64,000 nucleotides of DNA, taken from assembly GCF_036311985.1 (NCBI RefSeq), contig NZ_JAZDCJ010000006.1; one strand, given 5' to 3'. The position numbers and the translations under genes are program-made. The stretch is from JAZDCJ01 sp036311985 (GTDB lineage Bacteria; Actinomycetota; Actinomycetes; Actinomycetales; Micrococcaceae). Positions 15,652 through 23,622 of this stretch are shown here, in pieces. Positions within the stretch are counted from its first letter, which is position 1, and each line of letters starts with the position of its first letter. A model generated the notes under the pieces. That model was not told where the DNA came from. It worked only from the letters and a program-made list of their open reading frames with translations, and did no database searches.

Positions 15652-16815
15652 ATGCCGAACCTTGAACTCGAAGACGAATACCAGGACCTCGTCGACACCG
15701 TCCGCGACTTCGCCGACCAGGTCGTCGCCCCCGTCTCCGCCAAGCACGACGAGGAGCACAGCTTCCCCTACGAGGTCGTCGCGCAGATGGGCGAGATGGG
15801 CCTGTTCGGGCTGCCCTTCCCCGAGCAGTACGGCGGCATGGACGGGGACTACTTCGCCCTGGCCCTGGCCCTCGAGCAGCTCGGACGCGTCGACCAGTCC
15901 GTCGCGATCACGCTCGAGGCCGGTGTCTCGCTCGGCGCCATGCCCGTCTACCGCTTCGGCACCGAGGAGCAGAAGCAGGAGCTCCTGCCTCCGCTCGCGG
16001 CGGGCACCGCGTTGGCCGGCTTCGGACTGACGGAGGCCGAGGCGGGATCCGACGCCGGCGGCACCCGCACGACGGCCCGGCTCGAGGACGGCGAATGGGT
16101 GCTCAACGGCACCAAGGAGTTCATCACCAACTCCGGCACCGACATCACCCAGCACGTCACCGTCACGGCCGTCACCGGGACGAGCGAGCGGCCCGACGGC
16201 ACGGTGAAGAAGGAGATCTCCACGATCGTCGTCCCGGCGGGAACGCCCGGATTCACCGCGGAAAAGGCCTACAACAAGGTGGGGTGGAACGCCTCCGACA
16301 CGCACCCGCTGACCCTGAAGAACGTCCGCGTCCCCGAGGCCAACCTCCTCGGCGAGCGGGGCCGGGGCTACGCGAACTTCCTGTCCATCCTGGACGAGGG
16401 CCGCATCGCGATCGCCGCCCTCGCCACGGGCGCCGCGCAGGGCTGCGTCGACGAATCGGTCCGCTATGCCAAGGAGCGCAGCGCCTTCGGCCAGAACATC
16501 GGCAAGTACCAGGCCATCGCGTTCAAGATCGCCCGCATGCAGGCCCGCGCCCACACCGCCCGCCTGGCCTACTACGCCGCCGCTTCGAAGATGCTGGCCG
16601 GCAAGCCGTTCAAGACGGAGGCGGCGATCGCCAAGATGGTCGCCGGCGAGGCCGCCATGGACAACGCCCGCGACGCGACCCAGGTCTTCGGCGGCTACGG
16701 CTTTATGAACGAGTTCCTGGTCTCCCGCCATTACCGCGACTCCAAGATCCTGGAGGTCGGCGAGGGCACCACGGAGGTCCAGCTCATGCTGATCGCCCGC
16801 GAGCTGGGGCTCTAG
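15652..16815 (+). CDS. Acyl-CoA dehydrogenase (FadE19-like)
   Basis: A 387-residue FAD-dependent acyl-CoA dehydrogenase with the three-part fold: N-terminal helices, a central barrel with FGLTEAEAGSDAGGT, and C-terminal helices containing QVFGGYGF. The residue aligned with the MCAD catalytic base is Glu, in GEGTTEVQ near the C-terminus; human isovaleryl-CoA dehydrogenase has Ala there and uses a different Glu. So the protein is in the leucine operon but does not carry the classical isovaleryl signature, and it could act on several branched short acyl-CoAs. GGAG lies 7 bases before the ATG at 15652. The corresponding M. tuberculosis gene is fadE19. Substrate remains open. Confidence 0.88.
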   Translation: MPNLELEDEYQDLVDTVRDFADQVVAPVSAKHDEEHSFPYEVVAQMGEMGLFGLPFPEQYGGMDGDYFALALALEQLGRVDQSVAITLEAGVSLGAMPVYRFGTEEQKQELLPPLAAGTALAGFGLTEAEAGSDAGGTRTTARLEDGEWVLNGTKEFITNSGTDITQHVTVTAVTGTSERPDGTVKKEISTIVVPAGTPGFTAEKAYNKVGWNASDTHPLTLKNVRVPEANLLGERGRGYANFLSILDEGRIAIAALATGAAQGCVDESVRYAKERSAFGQNIGKYQAIAFKIARMQARAHTARLAYYAAASKMLAGKPFKTEAAIAKMVAGEAAMDNARDATQVFGGYGFMNEFLVSRHYRDSKILEVGEGTTEVQLMLIARELGL

Positions 16816-16817
16816 GG

Positions 16818-17423
16818 ATGGGCGCGGGGACGACGCCGGAGCGCGGCCCGTCGGGCGGGCGGCGGATCGAGCAGCGGGGCCTGTACCTGGACGAGCTGGA
16901 GGTCGGGGCCGTCTACGTCCACGGCCCCGGGCGCACGGTCACGGAGGCGGACAACGTCCTGTTCACGACGATGACCATGAACACGCAGGCCCTGCACCTG
17001 GACGCCGCCTGGAGCGCTGGACAGCCGTTCGGCCAGCGCCTCGTGAACTCCATGTTCACCCTCGCCACGATCGTCGGCCAGTCGGTTGCGCAGCTCACCC
17101 AGGGCACGATCGTCGGACAGCTGGGGCTGGACGACGTCCGCTTCCCGCACCCGCTCTTCCACGGAGACACCCTCTACACGGAAACGGAGATCCTCGCGGC
17201 CCGGCCCTCGGCGTCCCGGCCCGGGCAGGGGATCGCCACCATGCGCCACACGGGACGCAAGCAGGACGGCACGATCGTCGCCGAGGCGACCCGCAGCTGC
17301 CTCATGTGGACCTCGGAGGGCCACCGGGCCGCGCTGGCGGGGGGCCGGCCTGCCGCCGGAAGCGGGTCCGCCGGGGGCGGGCGAGGTGCGGCGGGCAGGG
17401 GACCGGAGGGCAGCGCGCCATGA
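16818..17423 (+). CDS. MaoC-family enoyl-CoA hydratase
   Basis: A 201-residue hot-dog-fold MaoC-like dehydratase/hydratase; the conserved part ends near residue 165 and is followed by a Gly/Ala-rich tail. It has the pattern of the Rv2499c group (DELEVGAVYVHGPGRTVTEA; HLDAAWSAGQPFGQRLVNSM), with the catalytic Asp/His replaced in part as is usual in that group. In this operon it most likely hydrates 3-methylglutaconyl-CoA and perhaps itaconyl-CoA. The ATG at 16818 has no proper ribosome-binding site, so translation is probably coupled to the dehydrogenase gene whose stop is 2 bp upstream. The start of the lyase overlaps its stop (ATGA). Confidence 0.85.
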   Translation: MGAGTTPERGPSGGRRIEQRGLYLDELEVGAVYVHGPGRTVTEADNVLFTTMTMNTQALHLDAAWSAGQPFGQRLVNSMFTLATIVGQSVAQLTQGTIVGQLGLDDVRFPHPLFHGDTLYTETEILAARPSASRPGQGIATMRHTGRKQDGTIVAEATRSCLMWTSEGHRAALAGGRPAAGSGSAGGGRGAAGRGPEGSAP

Positions 17424-18229
17424 GCGGGTTCGCGCTGGGCCCCGCCATCCTCTTCGTGCCCGCCGACCGGCCGGAGCGCTACGCCAAGGCGGCCGAGCGC
17501 GCCGATGCGGTCATCATCGACCTCGAGGACGCCGTCCTGCCGGAGGCCCGCCCCGCCGCCCGGGAGGCCGTCGCGGCGAGCCGGCTGGACCCCGAGCGGA
17601 CGATCGTGCGCGTCAACGAGGCCGGCAGCCCCGACTTCGCCGCGGACCTCGAGGCCCTGGCCCGGACCGGCTACACCACGGTCATGCTGCCCAAGGCCGA
17701 ACGCCCGGAGCAGCTCGAGCCCCTGGACGGCTACCGCGTCGTGGCCTTGTGCGAGACGGCCGCGGGCGTGCTCAATGCCCCGGCCCTTGCCGCCGCCCCC
17801 CACACCGTCGCGCTGATGTGGGGAGCCGAGGACCTCATGGCCTCCCTCGGCGGGACATCCAGCCGCTCCGACGACGGCCGCTACCGGGACGTTCCGCGCC
17901 ACGCCCGGGCCGCCGTCCGGCTGGCCGCCGGCGCCCACGGCAAGGCCGCCATCGACGCCGTGTTCCTGGACCTCGAGGACCACGGCGGCCTGCGCGCCGA
18001 GGCGCTCGACGCCGTTGCGAGCGGTTTCGCCGCGACGGCCTGCATCCATCCCGGCCAGGTACCCGTCATCCGCCGTGCCTATGCTCCGACGGCCCAGGAG
18101 CTCGACTGGGCCCGCAGGCTCCTCGCGGCCGCCGGGGGCCGCCAGGGCGCGTTCGGCTTCGAGGGGCGCATGGTCGACGAGGTCGTCCTCAAGCGCGCTC
18201 GCCTCATCGCCCACCGCGCCGGGGACTGA
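17420..18229 (+). CDS. CitE-like beta-hydroxyacyl-CoA lyase (HpcH/HpaI family)
   Basis: A 269-residue protein of the CitE/HpcH fold: a magnesium-dependent TIM barrel that cleaves beta-hydroxyacyl-CoA esters. Seen are LFVPADRPERYAKA, the metal and substrate loop IIDLEDAV, the catalytic glutamate in ALCETAAGVLNA, and GAEDLMASLGG. It is not part of a citrate lyase operon. Rv2498c, the homologue in the matching M. tuberculosis operon, has been described as a lyase acting on (R)-citramalyl-CoA and HMG-CoA, linking itaconate and leucine catabolism; the same role is inferred here. The C-terminal GFEGRMVDEVVLKRA supplies the lid typical of the family. Last gene of the operon. Confidence 0.88.
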   Translation: MSGFALGPAILFVPADRPERYAKAAERADAVIIDLEDAVLPEARPAAREAVAASRLDPERTIVRVNEAGSPDFAADLEALARTGYTTVMLPKAERPEQLEPLDGYRVVALCETAAGVLNAPALAAAPHTVALMWGAEDLMASLGGTSSRSDDGRYRDVPRHARAAVRLAAGAHGKAAIDAVFLDLEDHGGLRAEALDAVASGFAATACIHPGQVPVIRRAYAPTAQELDWARRLLAAAGGRQGAFGFEGRMVDEVVLKRARLIAHRAGD

Positions 18230-18376
18230 GCCGCGCCGGGGCAGCGGGCCCGGACCAGCCCGCCCCGCACGCGAGCGCCCCGGCGGTGTTCCCGGACGCC
18301 GCGGGGAAGCGGACGCCGACACGGGCCGGGCCATGGGGGACCGCGCCATCTCCCCGCGTGGCGCAGAATGGCAGGC

Positions 18377-18955
18377 ATGGATTTCGATGACGCCGAGGGC
18401 CCGGATACCAGCTACACGACGCTCGAGGGCGTCCCGTACGTCCGGCTCGTTCCCGAGGAGGGGCCCAGCCCGGTCTGGGCCTGGGAGGCGATCGGGTACG
18501 ACGTCCTCTCGCCCGCCCCCGAGCTGGAGCGCCGGCTGCGGCGATGGCACGAGACACACCTGGCGGAGGGGTCCGGCGGGGCCGGAACGACTGCGGGCGG
18601 AGGGACAAGTGCCGTCCTCCAGCGCCTGCGCGCCGAGGGCATCCTGATCGCCCAGGAGCTCGCGGCGCACCTCGGCTCGCCACTCGCCGTGGAGTTCGGC
18701 GCCGCCGACCCCTCGTGGGACCCCGACGCGGCGGCGCACCAGGCGGGCGGATCGCCGTGGGAGGCCGGAAGCGGCTGGGACGGGGCCGACGGCGAAGGCC
18801 GGCGGCCCTCCCTGATGGATCCCGCACTCTTCCACGCCCGGACCTTCCCGGCCGACCCGGCCGCCAGCCGGCGGATCGCCTGGATGCTGTCCCACCCCTA
18901 CGAATCCCCGGACCACGGGGCGGCCCCGGACGGAGCCGGGGACGACTGGGACTGA
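18377..18955 (+). CDS. Conserved hypothetical protein
   Basis: A 192-residue acidic protein that I do not recognise. The first half (YTTLEGVPYVRLVPEEGPSP, VWAWEAIGYDVL, LRRWHETH, LRAEGILIAQELAAHLG) looks like a folded domain; residues 115-150 are Gly/Asp-rich and low in complexity; the end (RTFPADPAASRRIAWMLSHP) is again ordered. No signal peptide, membrane segment or metal-binding motif. Two in-frame starts exist: 18377 is favoured because CAGAAT (18364-18369) fits a -10 box 7 bases before it, implying a leaderless mRNA; 18368 would lie inside that box. It precedes dxr by 25 bp on the same strand. Confidence 0.75.
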   Translation: MDFDDAEGPDTSYTTLEGVPYVRLVPEEGPSPVWAWEAIGYDVLSPAPELERRLRRWHETHLAEGSGGAGTTAGGGTSAVLQRLRAEGILIAQELAAHLGSPLAVEFGAADPSWDPDAAAHQAGGSPWEAGSGWDGADGEGRRPSLMDPALFHARTFPADPAASRRIAWMLSHPYESPDHGAAPDGAGDDWD

Positions 18956-18980
18956 TCCGGCGGTCTGGAAGAATGGGCCG

Positions 18981-20210
18981 GTGAGCACCACCGAGCAGCA
19001 CTTCACCCCTCCGCCCGCGGACCGGCCCCGCCGCGTCGTCTTCCTGGGATCGACCGGTTCGATCGGCACCCAGGGCCTCGACGTCGCCGCCGCGGCCCCG
19101 GACCGCTTCGAGGTCGCGGCGCTCGCCGGCGGCTCCAACACCGCCCTCCTCGCGGAACAGGCCGTCGCCACGCGCGCCGGCGCCGTCGGATCCGCCGCGG
19201 GCACCGTCGACGGCCTCGCCGCCGCCATCGCCGAGCGCGCCGCGGCCGAGGGCGTCCGCGGCTACCGCCCCGAGCTCTTCGCCGGCCCCGACGCCGCGGC
19301 GCGCATCGCCGCCTGGGAGGGCGCCGACGTCGTCCTCAACGGGATCACGGGCTCGATCGGGCTCGCCCCCACCCTCGCCGCCCTCGAGGCCGGCCGCCTG
19401 CTCGCCCTCGCCAACAAGGAATCGCTCATCGTCGGCGGGGCGCTCGTCAAGGACGCCGCCGCCGAGGGACAGCTCGTCCCCGTCGACTCCGAGCACTCCG
19501 CGCTCGCCCAGGCGCTCGCCGGCGGCACGCGCGCGGAGGTCGCCCGGCTCGTCGTCACCGCCTCCGGCGGCCCGTTCCGCGGCCGCAGCCGCCCCGAGCT
19601 GGCCGCCGTGACCCCCGCCGAGGCGCTCGCCCACCCCACGTGGGACATGGGCCGCGTGGTCACCACCAATTCCGCGACGCTCGTGAACAAGGCGCTCGAG
19701 GTCATCGAGGCGCACTTGCTCTTCGACGTCCCGCTCGAGCGGATCGTCCCCGTGGTCCACCCGCAATCGGTCGTGCATTCGATGGTCGAGTTCGTCGACG
19801 GCTCCACGCTCGCCCAGGCCTCCCCGCCGGACATGCGCCTGCCGATCGCGCTCGGCATGGCCTGGCCCGCCCGCGTTCCGGGGGCCGCCGCGGCGTGCGA
19901 CTGGACGCGCGCCGCCGAGTGGACGTTCGAGCCCCTCGACGAGGAGGCCTTCCCCGCGGTCCGGCTCGCCAAGCAGGCCGCCGGCGCCTCGGCGACCCAC
20001 ATGGCCGTCTACAACGCGGCGAACGAGGAGGCGGTGGACGCCTTCCACGCCGGCCGGATCGGCTTCCTGGACATCGTGGACTCGGTCGCCGCCGTCGTCG
20101 ACGAGTACGACGCCGGAGCGGTCGCCGGCGCCTCCCTCACCCTCGGGGCCGTGCTCGCGGCCGAGGACTGGGCACGAAACCGGGCCCGCGCGCGTTGGGA
20201 GCAGATGTGA
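18981..20210 (+). CDS. dxr: 1-deoxy-D-xylulose-5-phosphate reductoisomerase
   Basis: A 409-residue NADPH-dependent enzyme converting 1-deoxy-D-xylulose 5-phosphate into 2-C-methyl-D-erythritol 4-phosphate, the second step of the MEP isoprenoid pathway. The nucleotide-binding segment is VVFLGSTGSIGTQGLDV (residues about 18-34); LALANKESLIVGG, VDSEHSAL and the loop around TASGGPFRGR with the metal and substrate ligands follow, then MGRVVTTNSATLVNKALE. Start GTG at 18981; AAGAAT (18969-18974) ends 6 bases before it and no ribosome-binding site is seen, so the mRNA may be leaderless. The protease gene overlaps its stop (GTGA). The order dxr, site-2 protease, ispG matches Rv2870c-Rv2868c of M. tuberculosis. 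Confidence 0.95.
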   Translation: MSTTEQHFTPPPADRPRRVVFLGSTGSIGTQGLDVAAAAPDRFEVAALAGGSNTALLAEQAVATRAGAVGSAAGTVDGLAAAIAERAAAEGVRGYRPELFAGPDAAARIAAWEGADVVLNGITGSIGLAPTLAALEAGRLLALANKESLIVGGALVKDAAAEGQLVPVDSEHSALAQALAGGTRAEVARLVVTASGGPFRGRSRPELAAVTPAEALAHPTWDMGRVVTTNSATLVNKALEVIEAHLLFDVPLERIVPVVHPQSVVHSMVEFVDGSTLAQASPPDMRLPIALGMAWPARVPGAAAACDWTRAAEWTFEPLDEEAFPAVRLAKQAAGASATHMAVYNAANEEAVDAFHAGRIGFLDIVDSVAAVVDEYDAGAVAGASLTLGAVLAAEDWARNRARARWEQM

Positions 20211-21583
20211 CCGTCCTCCTCTTCACCGTCGGCGTGCTGATCGTCGCCGTCGGCATCGCCGTCTCCATCGCCCTGCACGAGGTGGGCCACCTGGTCCCCG
20301 CCAAGCTCTTCGGCGTCCGCGTTCCCCAGTACATGGTCGGCTTCGGCAAGACCGTCTGGTCCTTCAAGCGCGGCGAGACGGAGTACGGCTTCAAGGCCCT
20401 GCCCCTGGGCGGCTACGTCTCCATGATCGGCATGTACCCGCCGGCCACGGTTCCCGCGGGACGGCCGGGCGCGGGGGAGGAGGTCGTCCGCCAGTCCAGC
20501 ACGGGGATGTTCCAGCAGCTCGCCGACGACGCCCGCAAGGCCGCGGCCGAGCAGCTGCAGCCCGGCGACGAGAACCGCATGTTCTACAAGCTCCCCGTGT
20601 GGAAGCGGATCATCATCATGCTCGGCGGGCCGCTCATGAACCTGCTCATCGCGTGCGCCCTCATCGCCGTGCTCGTCTCGGGCTTCGGCACGGTGCAGAG
20701 CACCACGCGGGTCTCCGAGGTCTACCAGTGCGTCGTCTCCGACGCCGAGCAGGCCCAGCGCGCCGAGGCCGGCCAGGAGGCCTGCCAGCCCGGCGACCCC
20801 GAGGCCCCGGCCTTCGCCGCCGGGCTGCGGCCCGGGGACGTCGTCACCTCCATCGACGGCGTGCCCGTGCGCCTGTGGGACTGGGACCGGCTGACCGAGC
20901 GCATCCGCGCCGGCGCGGGCCAGGAGACCGCCATCACCTACGAGCGCGACGGCCGGGAAGTCACCGGGACCATCACGCCGCTGCTGACCGAACGCCCGGC
21001 GCTGGACATCAACGGGCGGGCCGTCGTCGCCCCCGACGGCACGGTCGAGACGGTCCAGGTCGGCTTCGTCGGCATGGGCTCGGAGCAGCTCCTCATGACC
21101 CTGCCCGTCACGGAGGTCCCCGGCCTCGTCGGCCAGAACGTCCGGGCCGTCGCCGACGTGGTCCTGGACCTGCCCGCCCGCATGGCGGCCGTGGCCCGGG
21201 CCGCGTTCACCGACGCGCCGCGGGACGTCAACGGGCCCATGTCCGTCGTGGGCGTCGGCCGGATCGCCGGCGAGGTCTCGGCGATGGAGGAGATCCCGCT
21301 GCAGAACCGCTTCTCCACGCTGCTCGGGCTCATCGCGAGCCTGAACGTGGCCCTGTTCGTCTTCAACCTCATCCCGCTGCTACCGCTCGACGGCGGACAC
21401 ATCGCCGGCGCGCTGTGGGAGGCGCTCCGCCGCGGCTTCGCGAAGCTCTTCCGGCGCCGCGATCCCGGGCCCGTGGACATCGCCAAGCTGCTGCCGCTGA
21501 CCTACGTCGTCGCGGCGATGCTCCTCGGGATGGGCGTGCTGTTGATCTACGCTGACATCGTGAAGCCGGTCCAGTTGTTCTGA
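20207..21583 (+). CDS. Site-2 (M50) intramembrane metalloprotease, Rip1/RseP type
   Basis: A 458-residue membrane protease. The zinc site is H24-E25-V-G-H28 in the first transmembrane helix; the third ligand is the Asp of PLDGGH in the third helix (near residue 392). A PDZ domain lies between, about residues 200-290 (AFAAGLRPGDVVTSIDGVPV). Such proteases cut membrane-bound anti-sigma factors and other single-span proteins after a first cleavage outside the membrane. In M. tuberculosis the same position between dxr and gcpE is held by Rip1. The GTG at 20207 overlaps the dxr stop by 4 bases and puts the HEVGH helix at the very N-terminus, as in homologues. Substrates cannot be deduced here. Confidence 0.92.
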   Translation: MTVLLFTVGVLIVAVGIAVSIALHEVGHLVPAKLFGVRVPQYMVGFGKTVWSFKRGETEYGFKALPLGGYVSMIGMYPPATVPAGRPGAGEEVVRQSSTGMFQQLADDARKAAAEQLQPGDENRMFYKLPVWKRIIIMLGGPLMNLLIACALIAVLVSGFGTVQSTTRVSEVYQCVVSDAEQAQRAEAGQEACQPGDPEAPAFAAGLRPGDVVTSIDGVPVRLWDWDRLTERIRAGAGQETAITYERDGREVTGTITPLLTERPALDINGRAVVAPDGTVETVQVGFVGMGSEQLLMTLPVTEVPGLVGQNVRAVADVVLDLPARMAAVARAAFTDAPRDVNGPMSVVGVGRIAGEVSAMEEIPLQNRFSTLLGLIASLNVALFVFNLIPLLPLDGGHIAGALWEALRRGFAKLFRRRDPGPVDIAKLLPLTYVVAAMLLGMGVLLIYADIVKPVQLF

Positions 21584-21633
21584 CTGCCGCCGCCGCACCG
21601 CCCGGCGCCGCACCACCACCGGAAGGACACGTC

Positions 21634-23205
21634 GTGCGTCCTGCCACTCCACGCCACCCCGCCGCCGGAACCCCCGGCATCCGCCCTGCCGCCGCCGTCT
21701 GCGCGGTCCTCGCCCTCGCCCTGCTCCTGGGCGGCTGCACGCCCGGCACCGGGCCGTCGGACGCCGCGGGCACCGCCGCGCCGGCGCCGACGGCGGACCC
21801 GCACGCCGTCGTGCTGAAGGAGCCGGATCCGGGCCCGGCACGGCTCGACGCCACCGGTTCCGACGCCGCGCTCCAGGCCAGCCGCCTCTACTTCGACCAC
21901 GCCCCGGCCGTCGTCCTCGTGGCGGTCCCCAACAGTGGCGCCCTGCCTCCGGCCGCCGTCGAGGCCGCCGCCCGGCTCGGCGTCCCGCTCCTGCAGGCAG
22001 GGCCCGGCGACGAGGCCGCACCGCTCGCCGCCGAGATCGAACGGCTCGGCGCCGAGCACGTCGTGGCCTGGGGAGAGCCCGACGGCGGGTGGGAGCCCTT
22101 CACGGCCGGGCGCTCTCTCGTCGACGGCCGGGCACCGGACGCGCAACTGCCGCCCACGACACCGGCGCCGGCCCCCGGGCAGCCGCCGCTCGTCGTCGTC
22201 CTGGATCAGGACGAGGACGCGCTCGCCGCGGCCTCCGCGACGGCCGCCGCGGCCGGCGCCGACGTGGAAGTGCTCGCCTCCCCCGATCCGCGCGAGGGAG
22301 CCAACTTGGCGCTCTTCCAGGCGGCTGCCGGTCGCCCCGTCCTCGGGCTGGGCCCCGGACTGGGGGCCGAGGAGGACTTCGCCGCCCTCGCCGAGACCGC
22401 GGCCAGCGGCCCCGAGCTCCCGGGCGGCGGGCAGACGGTCTTCCCCGCGCGCCGCATGGTCGCCCTTTACGGGCACCCGGAGACCGGGGCCCTGGGCCTG
22501 CTGGGGGAGCAGGACGCCGAGGCCGCCGTCGCCCGGGTGAAGAAGCTGGCCGCGGACTACCAGCCCTACAGCGACGAGCCCGTGCAACCGGCCTTCGAGA
22601 TCATCGCCACGGTCGCCTCGGCGGGCGCGGGCGATGACGGCACCTACTCCCGCTACACGCCGGTCGAGACGCTCCGCCCCTGGGTCGAGGCCGCCGGAAA
22701 GGCCGGCGTCTACGTGGTCCTGGACCTCCAGCCGGGCCGGAACGACTTCCTGAGCCAGGCCAGGCACTACGAGGAGCTGCTGAAGCTCCCGCACGTCGGG
22801 ATCGCCTACGACCCCGAGTGGCGGCTGGGGCCGGACCAGCGCCACATGGTGCAGATCGGCTCCGTGTCCGCCGCCGAGCTCAACGAGGCCAATGCGTGGC
22901 TCGCCGAGCTGACCCGCAAGCACCGGCTGCCGCAGAAGGTCGTCATCCTGCACCAGTTCCAGCTGCGGATGATCCGCGACCGGGAGAGCCTGGAAACGGG
23001 CCATCCCGAGCTGTCGCTCGTGCTCCACGCCGACGGCAACGGGACCCCCGGGCAGAAGCTCGAGACCTGGAACGCGCTGCGCCGGGACCTCCCCGGCGGG
23101 ATCCGCATGGCCTGGAAGAACTTCATCGACGAGGACTCGCCGACGTTCAGCCCGGAGCAGACCTACGACGTCGAGCCGAAGCCGTGGTTCGTCTCCTACC
23201 AGTAG
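21634..23205 (+). CDS. Putative lipoprotein of unknown function
   Basis: A 523-residue exported protein. The N-terminal signal (a basic region, then AVLALALLLGG) ends in a lipobox with Cys35 (LLGGC), so the mature protein should be lipid-anchored outside the cell. Residues 40-300 are Ala/Pro/Asp-rich with repeated alpha/beta elements that recall tandem small domains (VVLVAVPNSGALP, VVVLDQDEDALAA, RPVLGLGPGLGAEEDF). The C-terminal 230 residues (QPAFEIIATVASAGAGDDG, VYVVLDLQPGRNDFLS, HVGIAYDPEWRLGP, KNFIDEDSPTF) look like a TIM-barrel, possibly a glycoside-hydrolase-like fold, but no catalytic pair can be assigned. GGAAGG precedes the GTG start. It lies between the protease and ispG; function unknown. 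Confidence 0.85.
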   Translation: MRPATPRHPAAGTPGIRPAAAVCAVLALALLLGGCTPGTGPSDAAGTAAPAPTADPHAVVLKEPDPGPARLDATGSDAALQASRLYFDHAPAVVLVAVPNSGALPPAAVEAAARLGVPLLQAGPGDEAAPLAAEIERLGAEHVVAWGEPDGGWEPFTAGRSLVDGRAPDAQLPPTTPAPAPGQPPLVVVLDQDEDALAAASATAAAAGADVEVLASPDPREGANLALFQAAAGRPVLGLGPGLGAEEDFAALAETAASGPELPGGGQTVFPARRMVALYGHPETGALGLLGEQDAEAAVARVKKLAADYQPYSDEPVQPAFEIIATVASAGAGDDGTYSRYTPVETLRPWVEAAGKAGVYVVLDLQPGRNDFLSQARHYEELLKLPHVGIAYDPEWRLGPDQRHMVQIGSVSAAELNEANAWLAELTRKHRLPQKVVILHQFQLRMIRDRESLETGHPELSLVLHADGNGTPGQKLETWNALRRDLPGGIRMAWKNFIDEDSPTFSPEQTYDVEPKPWFVSYQ

Positions 23206-23281
23206 CGGACCGGGGCCGGGAACCGCCGCGCCGCCGAGGTGGGGCGCGCCACGTCCGTCGTGGCCGCGCCGCCGCACGGTC

Positions 23282-23287
23282 TAGGGT
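23282..23287 (+). promoter_or_regulatory. -10 box of a leaderless gene
   Basis: TAGGGT ends 6 bases before the ATG at 23294, and no ribosome-binding site precedes that codon. Transcription should begin at or next to the start codon. Confidence 0.5.
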
Positions 23288-23293
23288 AGGAAC

Positions 23294-23590
23294 ATGACGA
23301 TTTTCGCTGTCGAGTATGTCTACGGGACGGGCACGGACGCCGCCCGCGACGAGCACCGCCCCGAGCACCGCGCCTTCCTCGCCTCGCTGACCGACGCCGA
23401 GGGCGTGTCCCTCGTGGCCTCCGGCCCCTACGCCGACGGCAGCGGGGCCCTGTTGATCCTGCGCGCCCCGGACGAGGCGCGGCTGGCCAGCGCCCTGCAG
23501 CAGGACCCGTTTAATGCCCAGGGCCTCGTCTCGGCGCTGCGCACCACAGCGTGGATCCCCGCCACGGGCGAGCTCGCCCACCACGCCTGA
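23294..23590 (+). CDS. YciI-like (DUF/dimeric alpha-beta barrel) protein
   Basis: A 98-residue protein of the YciI-like family, a small ferredoxin-like fold related to dimeric barrel enzymes. It starts FAVEYVYGTGTDAARDEHRP, has the histidine-containing helix EHRAFLASL and the central VASGPYADGSGALLILRAP, and the late segment with DPFNAQGLV that is common in YciI proteins. A His/Asp pair suggests an active site, but no reaction is established for most of the family. It has its own apparent leaderless promoter and is followed 33 bp later by ispG; whether they share a transcript is not clear. No signal peptide or membrane segment. Confidence 0.88.
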   Translation: MTIFAVEYVYGTGTDAARDEHRPEHRAFLASLTDAEGVSLVASGPYADGSGALLILRAPDEARLASALQQDPFNAQGLVSALRTTAWIPATGELAHHA

Positions 23591-23622
23591 CCTTCCCGCC
23601 CCCCACGACCCCGGAGGAAGCC

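Noticed and set aside
17420..18229. Citrate lyase beta subunit (CitE) proper
   Set aside because: No citD or citF partner genes; the operon context is acyl-CoA catabolism, matching the stand-alone CitE-like lyases.
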